A DNA stretch of 64,000 nt. Origin: Tritrichomonas musculus (Eukaryota > Parabasalia > Tritrichomonadida > Tritrichomonadidae). Of this stretch, positions 38,014-49,090 are shown in pieces (positions within the stretch are counted from its first letter, which is position 1; each line of letters opens with the position of its first letter). A program made the translations under genes and the position numbers. The stretch covers positions 3,844,001 to 3,908,000 of the forward strand of contig JAPFFF010000003.1 in assembly GCA_039105265.1 (NCBI GenBank), given 5' to 3'. The notes under the pieces were generated by a model. The model was not told the origin of the DNA. It searched no databases and saw nothing but the letters and a program-made list of their open reading frames with translations.

Positions 38014-40863
38014 TCATGCTTGAGGAATTGCACGGCAAAAGAATCTTTCCCATGTTTCCAAAGGTTCTGTTTGTTCAATTAAATCATGGAATTTTACAAT
38101 GAGTTCGTCTGATTGTATAAGCAAGCATGCATCTTCCATTAATTCAGAAAATCCATTCATTGCTTCAGAAATATCATCAATATCTTTGTTGATGTCGGAA
38201 ATTAATTTGCATAAAGGAACATCTTCGGTTAAAGCAGCAAGATCCGGTGAATCGATACCGAGTTTTCTAAATAAATTGTCGATTTCTTGGACTTCAGGAG
38301 AGGGATCCTCAACATAAAGTTTGGGAACAAAAGTGTGCTTTGGAATTGAATCTGATTTGAATTTTCGAGTAACTTGAACGTTGGATGTGGTGGATGGTGG
38401 TGATGCTATTGTCTGAATATGATGATTCTGGGAAGGTGGAGATTGAATGCGATGAACCTGAACATGCTGTGGTGAGGATGGCATCGGTTGAATTAAAACT
38501 TTTTGCTGTGGTGGAGATGTAATTTGCTGAATTGATACTTGTTGTTGCTGTTGTTGAGGTGGTGGTGGTGAAATATGATGAATTAATATTGGCTGCTGAA
38601 AAGACGCGGTATTTTGAACTGGTTCCTGCTGCTGTGGTAAAATATTTTGAGTTATTACTTGCTCTTCTGTATGTGGCAGTACAATATTTTGAACCAATTC
38701 TTGTTGCTGTGGAGGCTGTTGTGGTAAAATAATTTGAGTTATTGTTTGTTCATCTGTATTTGTCGGTGAAATATTTTGAGAAGGTTCTTGTTGTTGTGGT
38801 AAAATATTTTGAGTTATCGTTTGTTCATCTGTATGTGGTGATGATGAAATATTTTGAACCAGTTCTTGTTGCTGTGGTAAAGTATTTTGAGCCATTGCTT
38901 GCTCATCTGTGTGTGGCGGTGAAATGTTTTGAATTGGTTCTTGTTGTTGTTGTAAAATGTTTTGGGTTATTGTTTGCTCATTTGTATGTGGCTGTATAAT
39001 ATTTTGAACTAGCTCTTGTTGCTGCAGAGGCTGTTGTGGTAAAATATTTTGAGTTATCGTTTGTTCATCTGTATGTGGTGGTGATGCGATGTTTTGAGAA
39101 GGTTCTTGTTGTTGTGGAGGTTGTTGAGGTAAAATGTTTTGAGTTATTGTTTGTTCATCTGTATGTGGTGATGATGCAATATTTTGAAATAGTTCTTGTT
39201 GCTGTGGCAAATTATTTTGAGTCATTGCTTGCTCATCTGTATGTGGCGGTGAAATGTTTTGAATTTGTTCTAGTTGTTGTGGTAAAATGTCTTGAGTTAT
39301 TATTTGCTCATCTACATTTGGCTGTACAATATTTTGAGTCAATTCCTGTTGATGCAGAGATTGCTGCGGTAAAATGTTTTGAGTTATTGTTCTCTCATCT
39401 ATATATGACGGTGCGATGTTTTGAGATGGTTCTTGTTGTTGTGGTAAATCATTTTGAGTTATTATTTGCTCTTCTGTATTTGGCGATACAATGTTTTGAG
39501 AAGGTTCTTGTTGCTGTGGAAGTTGTTGCGGTAAAATATTTTGAGTCATTGCTTGCTCATCTGTACGTGATGGCGCGATGTTTTGAACTAATTCTTGCTG
39601 TTGGGGTAAAATATTTTGAGTTATTGTTTGCTCGTCAATATTTGGAGGTACAATATTATGGGGTGACTCCTGTTGTTGTGGAGGTTGTTGTGATAAAATA
39701 TTTTGAGTTGTTGTTTTCTCATCTATATGTGGAGGTGCAACGTTTTGAGAAGGTTCAATTTGCTGTGGTAAAATATTTTGAGTTATTACTTGCTCGTCTA
39801 TAGGTGGAAGTGCTATATTTTGAACTAACTCTTGTTGCTCTGGTAAAATATTTTGAGTTATTATTTGCTCATCTGTATGTGATGGTGTGATATTTTGAGA
39901 TGGTTCTTGTTGTTGTGGTAAATCATTTTGAGTTATTATTTGCTCTTCTGTATTTGGCGATACAATGTTTTGAGAAGGTTCTTGTTGCTGTGGAAGTTGT
40001 TGCGGTAAAATATTTTGAGTCATTGCTTGCTCATCTGTACGTGATGGCGCGATGTTTTGAACTAATTCTTGCTGTTGGGGTAAAATATTTTGAGTTATTG
40101 TTTGCTCGTCAATATTTGGAGGTACAATATTATGGGGTGACTCCTGTTGTTGTGGAGGTTGTTGTGATAAAATATTTTGAGTCAATGCTTGCTCATTTGT
40201 ATGTGGTGGCACAATATTTTGAATTGGTTCTTGTTGTTGTGGAGGTTGTTGTGGTAAAATGCTTTGAGTTATTGTTTGCTCATCTGTATATGGCGGCGCA
40301 ATGTTTTGAAATTGTTGAAGATGCGCTGGTTGCCCTGATGTCTCTGTTGTTGAATTATAATCATAATTCGAATTTTCTATTGGATGGTATTTTGCTGGCT
40401 GGAAACCCGACTCTGTTGTATATTCTGAGCCATAATCATATTTCATATGTGAATCTGCGTCTGCTACTAGCTGTCCTATTGATTCGTCATGGCGATTTTC
40501 TTTATATGCAATTTTTATTTTTCCTCCATTTTTAACGCCTTCTTCTGGAACTAACACAAAAACTATTTGGCCTTCGCCAGGAGGAATTTTATTTATAGGT
40601 ATTAAAGCTGATGAAAGAATTCTCTGATTATTTGATTCATCAGAAATTTCAATACCAATCACATCTTCATCAAAATTAATTATTGGAATTTGAAAAAATG
40701 CTTTGAAATTTGGTTCTAGCGTATTTGTGAAAACTTTGGATTTTTGAGCTTCACCATTCCATGCTGTACATTTTACATAACAGCATAAATCAGCTCTCGA
40801 TGATCCATCAATGTCAAGATCTATTAAATCGAGAATAGTAATTTGGATATAATCCTTCGTCAT
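38014..40863 (-). CDS. C2-domain protein with long Gln/Pro repeat array
   Basis: The protein has 949 aa. Residues 1-125 are a C2 domain (YIQITILDLIDLDIDGSSRA, then FTNTLEPNFKAFFQI), a membrane or phospholipid-binding module; the Asp pattern suggests calcium binding is possible. From about residue 190 to 740 there is a repeat of roughly 25-40 residues built on QNIxPPHTDEQTITQNILPQ with QQPPQQQEP spacers. More Gln/Pro-rich sequence follows, then a conserved-looking helical end (EIDNLFRKLGIDSPDLAALT to WERFFCRAIPQA). Proteins of this plan (C2 plus Pro/Gln repeats) are common in trichomonads, but the function is unknown. ATG at 40861-40863, with TTCAAAAAGTTTATTA upstream. Confidence 0.85.
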   Translation of the reverse strand: MTKDYIQITILDLIDLDIDGSSRADLCCYVKCTAWNGEAQKSKVFTNTLEPNFKAFFQIPIINFDEDVIGIEISDESNNQRILSSALIPINKIPPGEGQIVFVLVPEEGVKNGGKIKIAYKENRHDESIGQLVADADSHMKYDYGSEYTTESGFQPAKYHPIENSNYDYNSTTETSGQPAHLQQFQNIAPPYTDEQTITQSILPQQPPQQQEPIQNIVPPHTNEQALTQNILSQQPPQQQESPHNIVPPNIDEQTITQNILPQQQELVQNIAPSRTDEQAMTQNILPQQLPQQQEPSQNIVSPNTEEQIITQNDLPQQQEPSQNITPSHTDEQIITQNILPEQQELVQNIALPPIDEQVITQNILPQQIEPSQNVAPPHIDEKTTTQNILSQQPPQQQESPHNIVPPNIDEQTITQNILPQQQELVQNIAPSRTDEQAMTQNILPQQLPQQQEPSQNIVSPNTEEQIITQNDLPQQQEPSQNIAPSYIDERTITQNILPQQSLHQQELTQNIVQPNVDEQIITQDILPQQLEQIQNISPPHTDEQAMTQNNLPQQQELFQNIASSPHTDEQTITQNILPQQPPQQQEPSQNIASPPHTDEQTITQNILPQQPLQQQELVQNIIQPHTNEQTITQNILQQQQEPIQNISPPHTDEQAMAQNTLPQQQELVQNISSSPHTDEQTITQNILPQQQEPSQNISPTNTDEQTITQIILPQQPPQQQELVQNIVLPHTEEQVITQNILPQQQEPVQNTASFQQPILIHHISPPPPQQQQQQVSIQQITSPPQQKVLIQPMPSSPQHVQVHRIQSPPSQNHHIQTIASPPSTTSNVQVTRKFKSDSIPKHTFVPKLYVEDPSPEVQEIDNLFRKLGIDSPDLAALTEDVPLCKLISDINKDIDDISEAMNGFSELMEDACLLIQSDELIVKFHDLIEQTEPLETWERFFCRAIPQA
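39419..40182. repeat. identical 290-bp segmental duplication inside the C2-repeat gene
   Basis: Bases 39419-39708 and 39893-40182 appear identical base for base by eye, at an offset of 474 bp (158 codons). Other repeat units in the gene differ by many substitutions, so this pair arose recently by unequal exchange or was homogenised by gene conversion. Confidence 0.88.
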
Positions 40864-41880
40864 TTAAAAAGATTTCTTCAATATTTTTTAATAAACTTTT
40901 TGAATTTGCTCAAAGAAAAATTTTAAGGGAGTTTATCATTTTTTTTCTGTTGCAATATCTCAAAAAATATTGGGAAATTAGTGAATATAGAAAGAAATTT
41001 GAAACAAAATAGAAATTTGCTGCTGTTTTCCATAAATTAAAGCTAGAAAAAATGTTGTATCCATAGGTAAGCATAATCTATTTTTTCTCTAAATTATGAA
41101 CTCTTTAGAACTAAACTGATAAGTGGTGAGGTTTTTTTAAAAAAAAAATCATAATTCTCAAAATTTCTGAATATAAAAAGATATTTCAATGATAAAAAAA
41201 AAATTATTATGAAAAAGTTGGAGTTTATTAAAGAATATTTTTTTCTTTATCTTTTATCCTATGAATCATTTAAATTTTTATTTTGTATTTTAATGTTCAT
41301 CCCATTATACCCTAATTGTTTTTTCTATAAATTTGAGAGAATGGTGAAAATTTTTGCAACAAGTATACTTAATCCAATTAGGGTATAATTATACCCTAAT
41401 TCACTACCCTTTAAAAAGAGTTGTATTCCCCAAATTGGACCATTTTCATTTGTGTATGGTGAGAAATAATGAGAAATTAGATTATTGAAGTGAGCATTGT
41501 TTGCTTATTTAAATATTATTTGGAGAAAATGATTGTTTAGCTTATTTCAATTAAGCATATGAAAATACCTCATGCACCAAAGTATATGAACCTACCTAAA
41601 TCGTATGTCTAGAGTGATGAGTATAAGCACAGACAGACGAAGAAAAAAGATAATATAATACTTTGATAATTACATTAAAGATAAAGAAAATCGTAAGCAA
41701 AAGCTCGATTAAGAATCACATAGGAGTCCATCAATGTTCACGAAAGGTGTAAAGGATTTATATAAACAGTTCATGGGTTTCAATAGAGAGTATCGTTAAT
41801 AACCAGTTAGAAGCAAGAGAATTCATTACAAATATGACACCAAAATATTTTATATCAAGAAAGATTGATAAGCGAGATAA
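40864..41880. other. upstream region of the C2 gene with a 26-bp palindrome
   Basis: A perfect palindrome of AATTAGGGTAT and ATACCCTAATT around AATT lies at 41376-41401. A third copy of ATTATACCCTAATTG lies at 41304-41318. The rest is AT-rich and holds no gene. Confidence 0.6.
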
Positions 41881-43330
41881 ATTAGTCGACTAAATCATTG
41901 AAAGAATTGAGTTAACACCAAACAATTGGGAGGTTGATTTCGAAAGATTGAATGAGTATGGAAAGAAGAAGTCAATACCTTTATTAATAGATTTGATGGA
42001 GAACACAGTAGCTAGATCATTGAATGCGAGCAATAATATATGATTGGATATAATTATTACTACTGACGACTTTATATCAATGTTTACATTAGTGAGTGAA
42101 CTTAGAGGCACAACTGGCAAGTGTTATCATGATCGCGGTGGGAAGTACTTTCCATATTGGAATACAACATATATTGATTTAAGTAAACTCCAGATCTTTT
42201 CATTATATAATGAGAGACCACAATCAGTTGAAGTTCCATGCTTTTTATGCTTATTGATGAGAGACCACAATCAATAATATCCAATTATTATAACTCTACA
42301 GATCTCAACTACCTATTCCATGAATTCGATATCCATTGAGTGTGGATTCAAAGAGGAAGATGCTAAGTATATCAATGAACAGGAAATTGATAGGGAACAC
42401 TATTTCAAATTTGAGATAACTGATTTTTCTAGATATTTCCTTAAGAATTATCATGATTTGGAATTCGTTAATGATGGCAACAGAGAGTCGGTAAACGGAA
42501 GTCAGGTACATGGCAGCGAGATAACAGAGTGTCATATTATTTGAATCCATTAGAATTAATAATTGAAATGATGAATAAGTGTATGTTCAGTGAAATGAAT
42601 TATCAAGATCATTATTTCTTGACTATGGATATTTATGACAACTCACCAATAAGAAATATTCCTTTATACTTTGATGATGAAGATGAACTAGACTTTAGAC
42701 TTATTTATAATCAAATTCAACCTCGTAACAAAGGGAATGAAATGTTCATGAATGAAGGTAAACTTGATGACATAAATACAGAATTAGAAAATGATTTATC
42801 GGCTTTGGATCAAGAAATCCACTCAAACTATTAAAAATAAAGGTTTAAATAAACCTTATTTTTCATGTAAAGTCAGTTCTGAAGTTAATATCGAAAACAT
42901 TACATTTGCTAGACAAGTATGATACTGTCGGAATCAATATATGCGAATGTAAATTGATTGCATCAATCATCTTTGACTCCTTACTGAAGAATTGCATTCT
43001 TCTTGTGAACTTGTTTCATTTGAACTTTTCCTTTGAAGAGAACATACACATGTGACGAACTGCATCATTTCATTACTTTTAAAGAATTTATGTCTTTCAT
43101 TCCTTGTTCCTCCTAATGAACTTCCTAACTTCTCCATGATCACACTTATCAATCAATTCTCTTAATACATTCTTCAATTTGTTAGCGTTAATATCTTTGA
43201 AATCAGAATCATCAAACATTGACGGGTACGTTTCACCAAATGAAGTTCTCACAGAGAAAGTACTATGTGATCTATCTGAATCTGTATATATATCTTCCAT
43301 TTGGTTCATATTAAAAATATACATTCATGA
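41881..43330. pseudogene. unidentified decayed coding DNA
   Basis: Base composition and codon-like content differ from the AT-rich spacers around. Short stretches read like protein on the plus strand (for example ITTDDFISMFTLVSELRGTT near 42055 and HYFLTMDIYDNSPIRNIPLY near 42615) and on the minus strand (SVRTSFGETYPSMFDDSDF near 43230). No family is recognised. They may be remnants of one or more mobile elements; the region is broken in many places and no intact gene remains. Confidence 0.45.
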
Positions 43331-44129
43331 CTCACACTTGATACATCCATGACTCATCAATAAATACATTTACCCTTACATATCTTATTAATGTTTTCTA
43401 AATATTCTCTATAAATTTCATTAAAGCTTAAATCTTATTATTCATCATCCATTCAATTCAAAAGCATTTGATATTCTCGTTTAATTGGTTTCTAATAGTA
43501 CCTCTTAAAGGCAACGTTATCATGTCTTCTCATGTATTTATAGCAGTCATCAACACTTCAATATCATCTATTTCAAAGAGCCCCTCATCTTCAACAACGG
43601 CTTCCATCATCTTTCATGTTAATTAAAAACTATTTCACTACAACATCATTCATATAATTTCTTAACTAGCTTCTCATGCTTCACTTATGCTTCATTCATA
43701 CTAATCTTAAGGCTGATGTTAGGTAACTCATGTATCTACATACCTTCATGAAACAATTAATTAGGTCTCTTCTTAAAAATATATTTGTCTATTGATTCAA
43801 AACAATTAAAAAATAAAAAAAAAAAGATATTGAAAAATAAAAGTAGAAAACACCTTTTTATTCATAAAATTAATCATCAAAAACAATTAGAAATCCATAA
43901 TTACTGTTTTTATTAGCTCCAAAGTCTTTTCGAAAGCGTTTTCGGTTTCGAAATCATTACTGAATAGCCAAAAAAATTCGGTCAAGTGGTTTTTTATTTC
44001 ATAATGTTGACTAGGCGATATATTGCTTTAGCTTCTTTCACATCCCCCAAGAATCTTTCGATTTTTTTTGTGTTAATAATTCCATTCATAAATTGAATGA
44101 AATGAATTATAGTTGAATATGGGATCCCT
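43331..44129. other. AT-rich spacer between decayed elements
   Basis: Looks like further decayed element DNA with many short broken frames, for example near 43500-43750. Nothing can be named. Confidence 0.3.
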
Positions 44130-44560
44130 AATTAGATAATTTACTATAACTCTTCCATGAATTTGAGTCTATTTTTGTTCCTATTTTTATCTATTTCAGT
44201 ATTAATAATATTTAGGTATCTTCTGATCTTTCTGTCACAAGAGAGATAAAACATTTTGAATTCTTCATAAATATGCAGCCAAATATCCAATTCTGTTGTA
44301 TCACTCTTTACTTGTGATTCTTTCTTGAGCTCCATAATGACTCATCTATTTGTATTATATCATTATCATCTCCTATTAAAATCATATGGTTCTGTGTCCA
44401 TTTTGGACAGGTTTTTCCTAAATTGTGGAATAATTTAGAGACTGTTTGCTGAGAAACTTTGCTTTCATGAGCTCTCCTAATTCCATCTCTTTGTGAGAAT
44501 TGGTAAATTAAATATAAAACTTGATTTAATGATAAACTTGAATATCTGAAAATATAGAAT
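44130..44560 (-). pseudogene. Merlin (IS1016-type) transposase remnant
   Basis: On the minus strand, from about 44550 downward, the frame reads SSLSLNQVLYLIYQFSQRDG, then SKVSQQTVSKLFHNLGKTC, then IIQIDESLWSSRKNHK. A second frame near 44335-44144 carries the downstream part (LDIWLHIYEEF, then a KFMEEL end). The IDES block is the first acidic catalytic site of Merlin transposases (usual form VQIDESxxxxRKYxRGR), and the helix-turn-helix and order fit. The gene is truncated at both sides and frameshifted after the Lys-rich block. DNA transposon, dead copy. Confidence 0.65.
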
Positions 44561-45495
44561 TACTGAAGATAGAAAAATAATTGCGATTTGGACAATGAAA
44601 AACAAGATTAAAACGGAAACATAGTTTTGAACCACTTTGAGATGACATATATTATTTTATATTATGGGCAAATCCTTTAGGTAAGTATTAAATTATGATT
44701 GATAATGAAGATTAGTGCGTTTGATTCATATTTGAATTCGTCTGAAAAATCAAGAATATTCATTTTTAATAAAATGAGTTTTAATGCCTTTGTACTATTC
44801 GAAGATTTCAATATTGAATTATCCATAGAATATTTTGATTGTAGTATTCAAAAAAATTAGTATTAATTCAGAGTTACTAAAATATTAAACTAGGCCTTGG
44901 TCCATTTTGCAGAGTACATCAATTTGGTCTAAGTTTAAATGTTTTTTTTTTTTTTTTTTTAATCTGCATTACTCAAAAAGTCTTGCTTCTTTGGAAATCA
45001 ATTCTACCAAAGTGCAAATAAAACAAGAATTCGTTCCCATTAGTGGGCACTGATGATGATTATCAAATATTGAATCAATAATATCAATCATGTTCATTAA
45101 TACCCAAATATTAAAGTAATGCATTTAGTATTATTATTAATTAGGTCTCTACTTATTCGCATAAAAATCACATCAAAACAAAGAAAATGCAAGAAAATAT
45201 ACTACTGTTAATAAAACAAATGAAGCTTTATAATTTTACAGTAGCAGAATTGAGGTATTAAAAACAGGAATATAGCCTCCGTTTAATAACTCGACTTCAA
45301 AAAAGTGCTTTATTTGCATTGTAGTAGTCAACTTGACATCTGAATCAAATATGCGCAATTATCATTGGGGCTTGTTCCGTAACACTTATTGAAATAGCTG
45401 CATTTGAAAGCTAAAAAAAAAAAAAAAAAAAAAAATTAATTCAATTAAGGATGAACTCGGATTTCAAACTTTTTGAAAGTTTATAAATTTTAGAG
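44561..45495. other. AT-rich spacer with poly-T and poly-A runs
   Basis: A T run of about 20 lies near 44943 and an A run of about 22 near 45413-45435, which may be a processed 3' end or slippage. No gene supported. Confidence 0.35.
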
Positions 45496-45664
45496 TAATG
45501 TGTGTCCAATATTAAGGAAGTGAGGTGATATGATAAAAATTCGCCTTCATATACGTTACATATATATATTTGTTGATATGATATATTTATTCGTTTTTTT
45601 TTTTTCTTTTAAAAAGTTGATATGTGATATAAAAATGGTTGATAAAAAATAATCTTTTTTTAAA

Positions 45665-47966
45665 ATGATTCGGCCCGAAATCATGCGAATGGTACTTCAA
45701 GAAACATCCATCCGACCTAAAATAAAAATAATGCTCCAAGCAGGATACACATATGATACTATACAAGCAACTCTCGGATGTTCACCTAAAACAATTTCAG
45801 CAGTGAAAAAGTTGCTTGATTCAAATGAAATGGTTTTACCACTCAAAACAGGTCCTAAGATAAAAATCAATGATGAAGTTAAAAACATAGTTTTAGCAGA
45901 AAATTTTGCTAATCCATCATTAAATTTACGATGTTTATCATTTCAACTAAAAGAAACCCAAAGTATCGAAATTTCAAAATCCTCCATTGATAATATTTTA
46001 TTAAGTAACCATTGTTGGTATGGACCTATGATACAAGAGCCCAAAATTACTGAAAAACAAAAAATAATGCGAATGAATTTCGCATATTCAATTTTAGCCG
46101 ACCAAATAAGTTCTGAAATTATAGGGTTTTCTGATGAATCCCGTTTCGAACTTGATGCACACCATTCTGGTGTCTGACATCATTTACGCAAATACAATCC
46201 ACTTTGCGTAATAAATAAGTCCAAATATTCTCCTTCTCTTATGATATGGGGAATGGTTGGGAAAAATTTTAAATCGGACCTCATTTTTGGTGAAAAATCA
46301 ATGAACCAGGAATTTTATCAACAAAACATAATTAATTCAAATATTATACCTTCTGCTATTAATACAATCGGTGAAGATTTCATATTTCAGCAGGATGGTG
46401 CGACTTCACATACCACTGATCTTAGCATCGCCTCAATCAGAAGAATATCAAGAATAATGCTCATTTGGCCACCTAATAGTCCTGATATGAATATAATAGA
46501 AATATTTTGGGCAATAATTAAATTTCGAGTGGATCAAGCAAAACCGCAAAATAGAAGTGAATTAAAAGCGGTTATAAATGATGTATGGAATAAGCTTGAT
46601 ATGAAAAGAGGAGGGTGAACCATAGATCTGCTCGTTAGTTGGTTTCCAAATTAGGAGAGTTTAAACATATTCATATGTGTGATAAAATTGCATACTCAGC
46701 AATTAAATCCTTCTATACGTTTTGGAGTTTTCATTCAAATCAGAAAATCCCATTTCAAATTTTAGTATTGAAATCGTGTTTTCTCTCAATCAAAAGTATT
46801 GAAATCGTGTTTTTTCTCAATTTATAAGTATTGAAATCGTGTTTTCTCTCAATTAAAAGTATTGAAATCGTGTTTTTTCTCAATTTGTAGTATTGAAATA
46901 TTTTTTATATTTCTAAATTGATATAAACTATTCTCAAAATTTATTATATCAAATATTTGTTGAAAATAATAAATATCCCAACATTTATTGAAAGAAAATT
47001 TATAATTATTTTAATATATAATTATTTATATATGCTTGTATTATATATAAATTTGATTTACATAAAATTAGTATATCACAATGAAAATATTTTCCAAAAT
47101 CACAAAATAGCTTATATCAATTATATTAAATTCATAACTATTATAAAACAATAATTTATGAATAAAAATCAAAATATATTTTGAATTTATTTAGATATCT
47201 GTAAATAAAATCTCAAAAATAAAAACAATTAAAAAAACTTTGATAAAATAAAATATAAGTTTATTTTTTTATTGAGAATTGTATAATATGGTTTCATATT
47301 TTAATTTAGTTGCTAAATATATGCTTTATTTGTGATTTTCGGATCAAAAATTCTAATTATTTTGAATTTTTATAACAAAAATCATATTTTTTCCTAAATG
47401 GTTAGAAAAAATATAAAAATGTTTTCAGAATCGTATAAAGAAGCCATAAACAAATACATTTCATATAATAATTGATGATTGTTGACGTTTTATCATCATT
47501 CAAAATATTATAATTTTAATGATTTTAAAAAATATCTTATTTAAGAAATTTAAATAAATACTATATTTATAATACAATTAAATACAATTTAATAATTAAG
47601 AAAATAAAGGTATTATTCTTTATTTAAGAAGATATCATTATTTTTAAAATAAACTTTTTCAATATTTTTTTTTGGTTCACCCTCCTCTATATGAAAACAA
47701 TAAATGGTTTGGTTGATGATTTCCCAAGAAGATGCTTATTGGTTCTTAAAAACAAAGGAGAAAATATTCAGAAGTTTATTTCAGGTGGCAAATTAAATCC
47801 AATAACAACAGAAGAAATTCAAAGCACAATTAGCGATTTGATTTCTGAAGGAATTATTTTGAAAAAAATTGAAAATATTATTGGTGAAAAAATTTCAGAA
47901 GCTGATTATCAAAAAGTTGTGCAAAATTATCACAAAAAAAGAGGAAAACAGACAGACCAATTGTAA
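45665..47966 (+). pseudogene. Tc1-like transposase, interrupted by a MITE and one nonsense codon
   Basis: The gene starts at ATG 45665 with a helix-turn-helix N-terminus (MLQAGYTYDTIQATLGCSPK). The catalytic core shows GFSDESRF, LMIWGMVGKNF, FIFQQDGATSHTT and WPPNSPDMNIIEIFW, the DDE/D triad of Tc1/mariner enzymes. A TGA near 46177 stands where the homologue at 53 kb has Trp (SGV-stop-HHLRK against NWLWRQR), so this is a TGG to TGA change. The C-terminal part resumes after the MITE at 47691 (TINGLVDDFPRRCLLVLKNK) and ends at TAA 47966. Its paralogue in this window is the intact transposase at 52975-54129. Confidence 0.85.
46599..47696. mobile_element. 1082-bp hAT-like MITE nested in the transposase
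   Basis: The element spans 46607-47688 with perfect 16-bp TIRs, AGAGGAGGGTGAACCA and its inverse. ATATGAAA lies outside both ends (46599-46606, 47689-47696), a clean 8-bp target duplication typical of hAT elements. Near 46763-46892 it carries about four copies of a 31-32-bp repeat containing AGTATTGAAATCGTGTTTT. No credible gene is inside. The precise duplication and unbroken TIRs suggest a recent insertion. Confidence 0.92.
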
Positions 47967-48040
47967 AGTGGACCAAAGAGAAAGATCAAATTGTTTTACT
48001 TTGTTTTGAAAATTATTGGAAAAATTTTGGGTAATTTTTT

Positions 48041-48515
48041 TTTCCGTAAATCATGACACGAAAATTCCAAAATTCCGTAAATCATGACACGCCATAGTAG
48101 AACCTTTATTTTTAAGTGTAAATCGGATAAAAAGTAATAAAAGCATAAAAAGGATGATTTTAAGCAATTTTAAAGATTTATTAAAAGTATTTCGATAAAA
48201 ATAAGGCAACAATATCATCAATATTAATGATCATAAAATTTGCCATCTTTGAGTAATTCGAGTGTATTTCGTGATTAATATCGATTTTAAACACAAAAAT
48301 TTGTATATCACCCTTGGCTTTTGGATATTTTCTAAGAATATTTTTCATAATAGCTAGTAGTCGATGGCTTGGACAAGTTAGCATAAGGACATCTTCTAAA
48401 CTTGGTTTTTGATAAGACTTTTGCAGTAATTTTGATATAATGCAAAAAATATAAGAGCTTGAGTTTATGTATATTAAAAATAAACGGTCGTAAGGCCGTG
48501 TCATAATTTACGGAA
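48041..48515 (-). mobile_element. 475-bp TIR element with a 107-codon frame starting in its TIR
   Basis: TTCCGTAAATCATGACACG occurs twice at the left (about 48042 and 48073), and its inverse form (with TTATG for TCATG) lies at the right, about 48497-48515. A minus-strand ATG at 48504 lies within the right TIR and opens a 107-codon frame to 48181 (MTRPYDRLFLIYINSSSYIF onward). The predicted protein is varied in composition, with LEDVLMLTCPSHRLLAIMKN, but no family is recognised. No confident target duplication. It may be a MITE with a chance frame or an element making a small protein. Confidence 0.55.
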
Positions 48516-49090
48516 AATTAGATTTACCAAATTTTGACATAATGAAATCAAAATTCGAGGAATTCTTTATAGCACATACAACTTTTTCAGAAGAAAAAAA
48601 TCGTCCATTTTTTCGAGCTTTATTTTACATAGAAAAGATTAAAAGTTCCTTGTATTTTTTATTGATTTCTTAATTTATGCCATTTAGAGAATATGTTAAA
48701 GGCGAAATAATCGAAAATTTTCAAAAATGAGATTATTATTTGATTAATAATTCTTCTTAAAAATGGTTGATTTAGAGAATCAAATGGCTTGTTGGGCTTC
48801 CTAAATTGATAAAATTTAGGATTTAATGGTTAAAATCAATATTAAATAAGAAAACAAATATTTATAAATTATTTTAAATGAATAAGAAAAGCATGAATAG
48901 GGGGTCATGCTATTTTGTTTAAAAAATATTAATTTTTATTTCTCAAAAAGTTTATCTGGACCATATATACATACAAAAAGTTCTCTGTGCTGCAGCACTG
49001 TGCTAAAAAATTACACCCTCAAAATTCACAGAAAATGTTACAATCGGGGCATTAAAAAATCGTTTTTATTATTTATTGAGGAAGAAGAAA

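Noticed and set aside
38532-40535. Plus-strand Val/Leu-rich frames
   Set aside because: Antisense of the Gln/Pro repeats in the C2 gene.
41376-41401. Telomere repeat
   Set aside because: Only a palindrome with TTAGGG-like halves; no tandem array.
46639-46827. 62-codon frame in the hAT-like MITE
   Set aside because: It runs into the internal tandem repeat and resembles no transposase.
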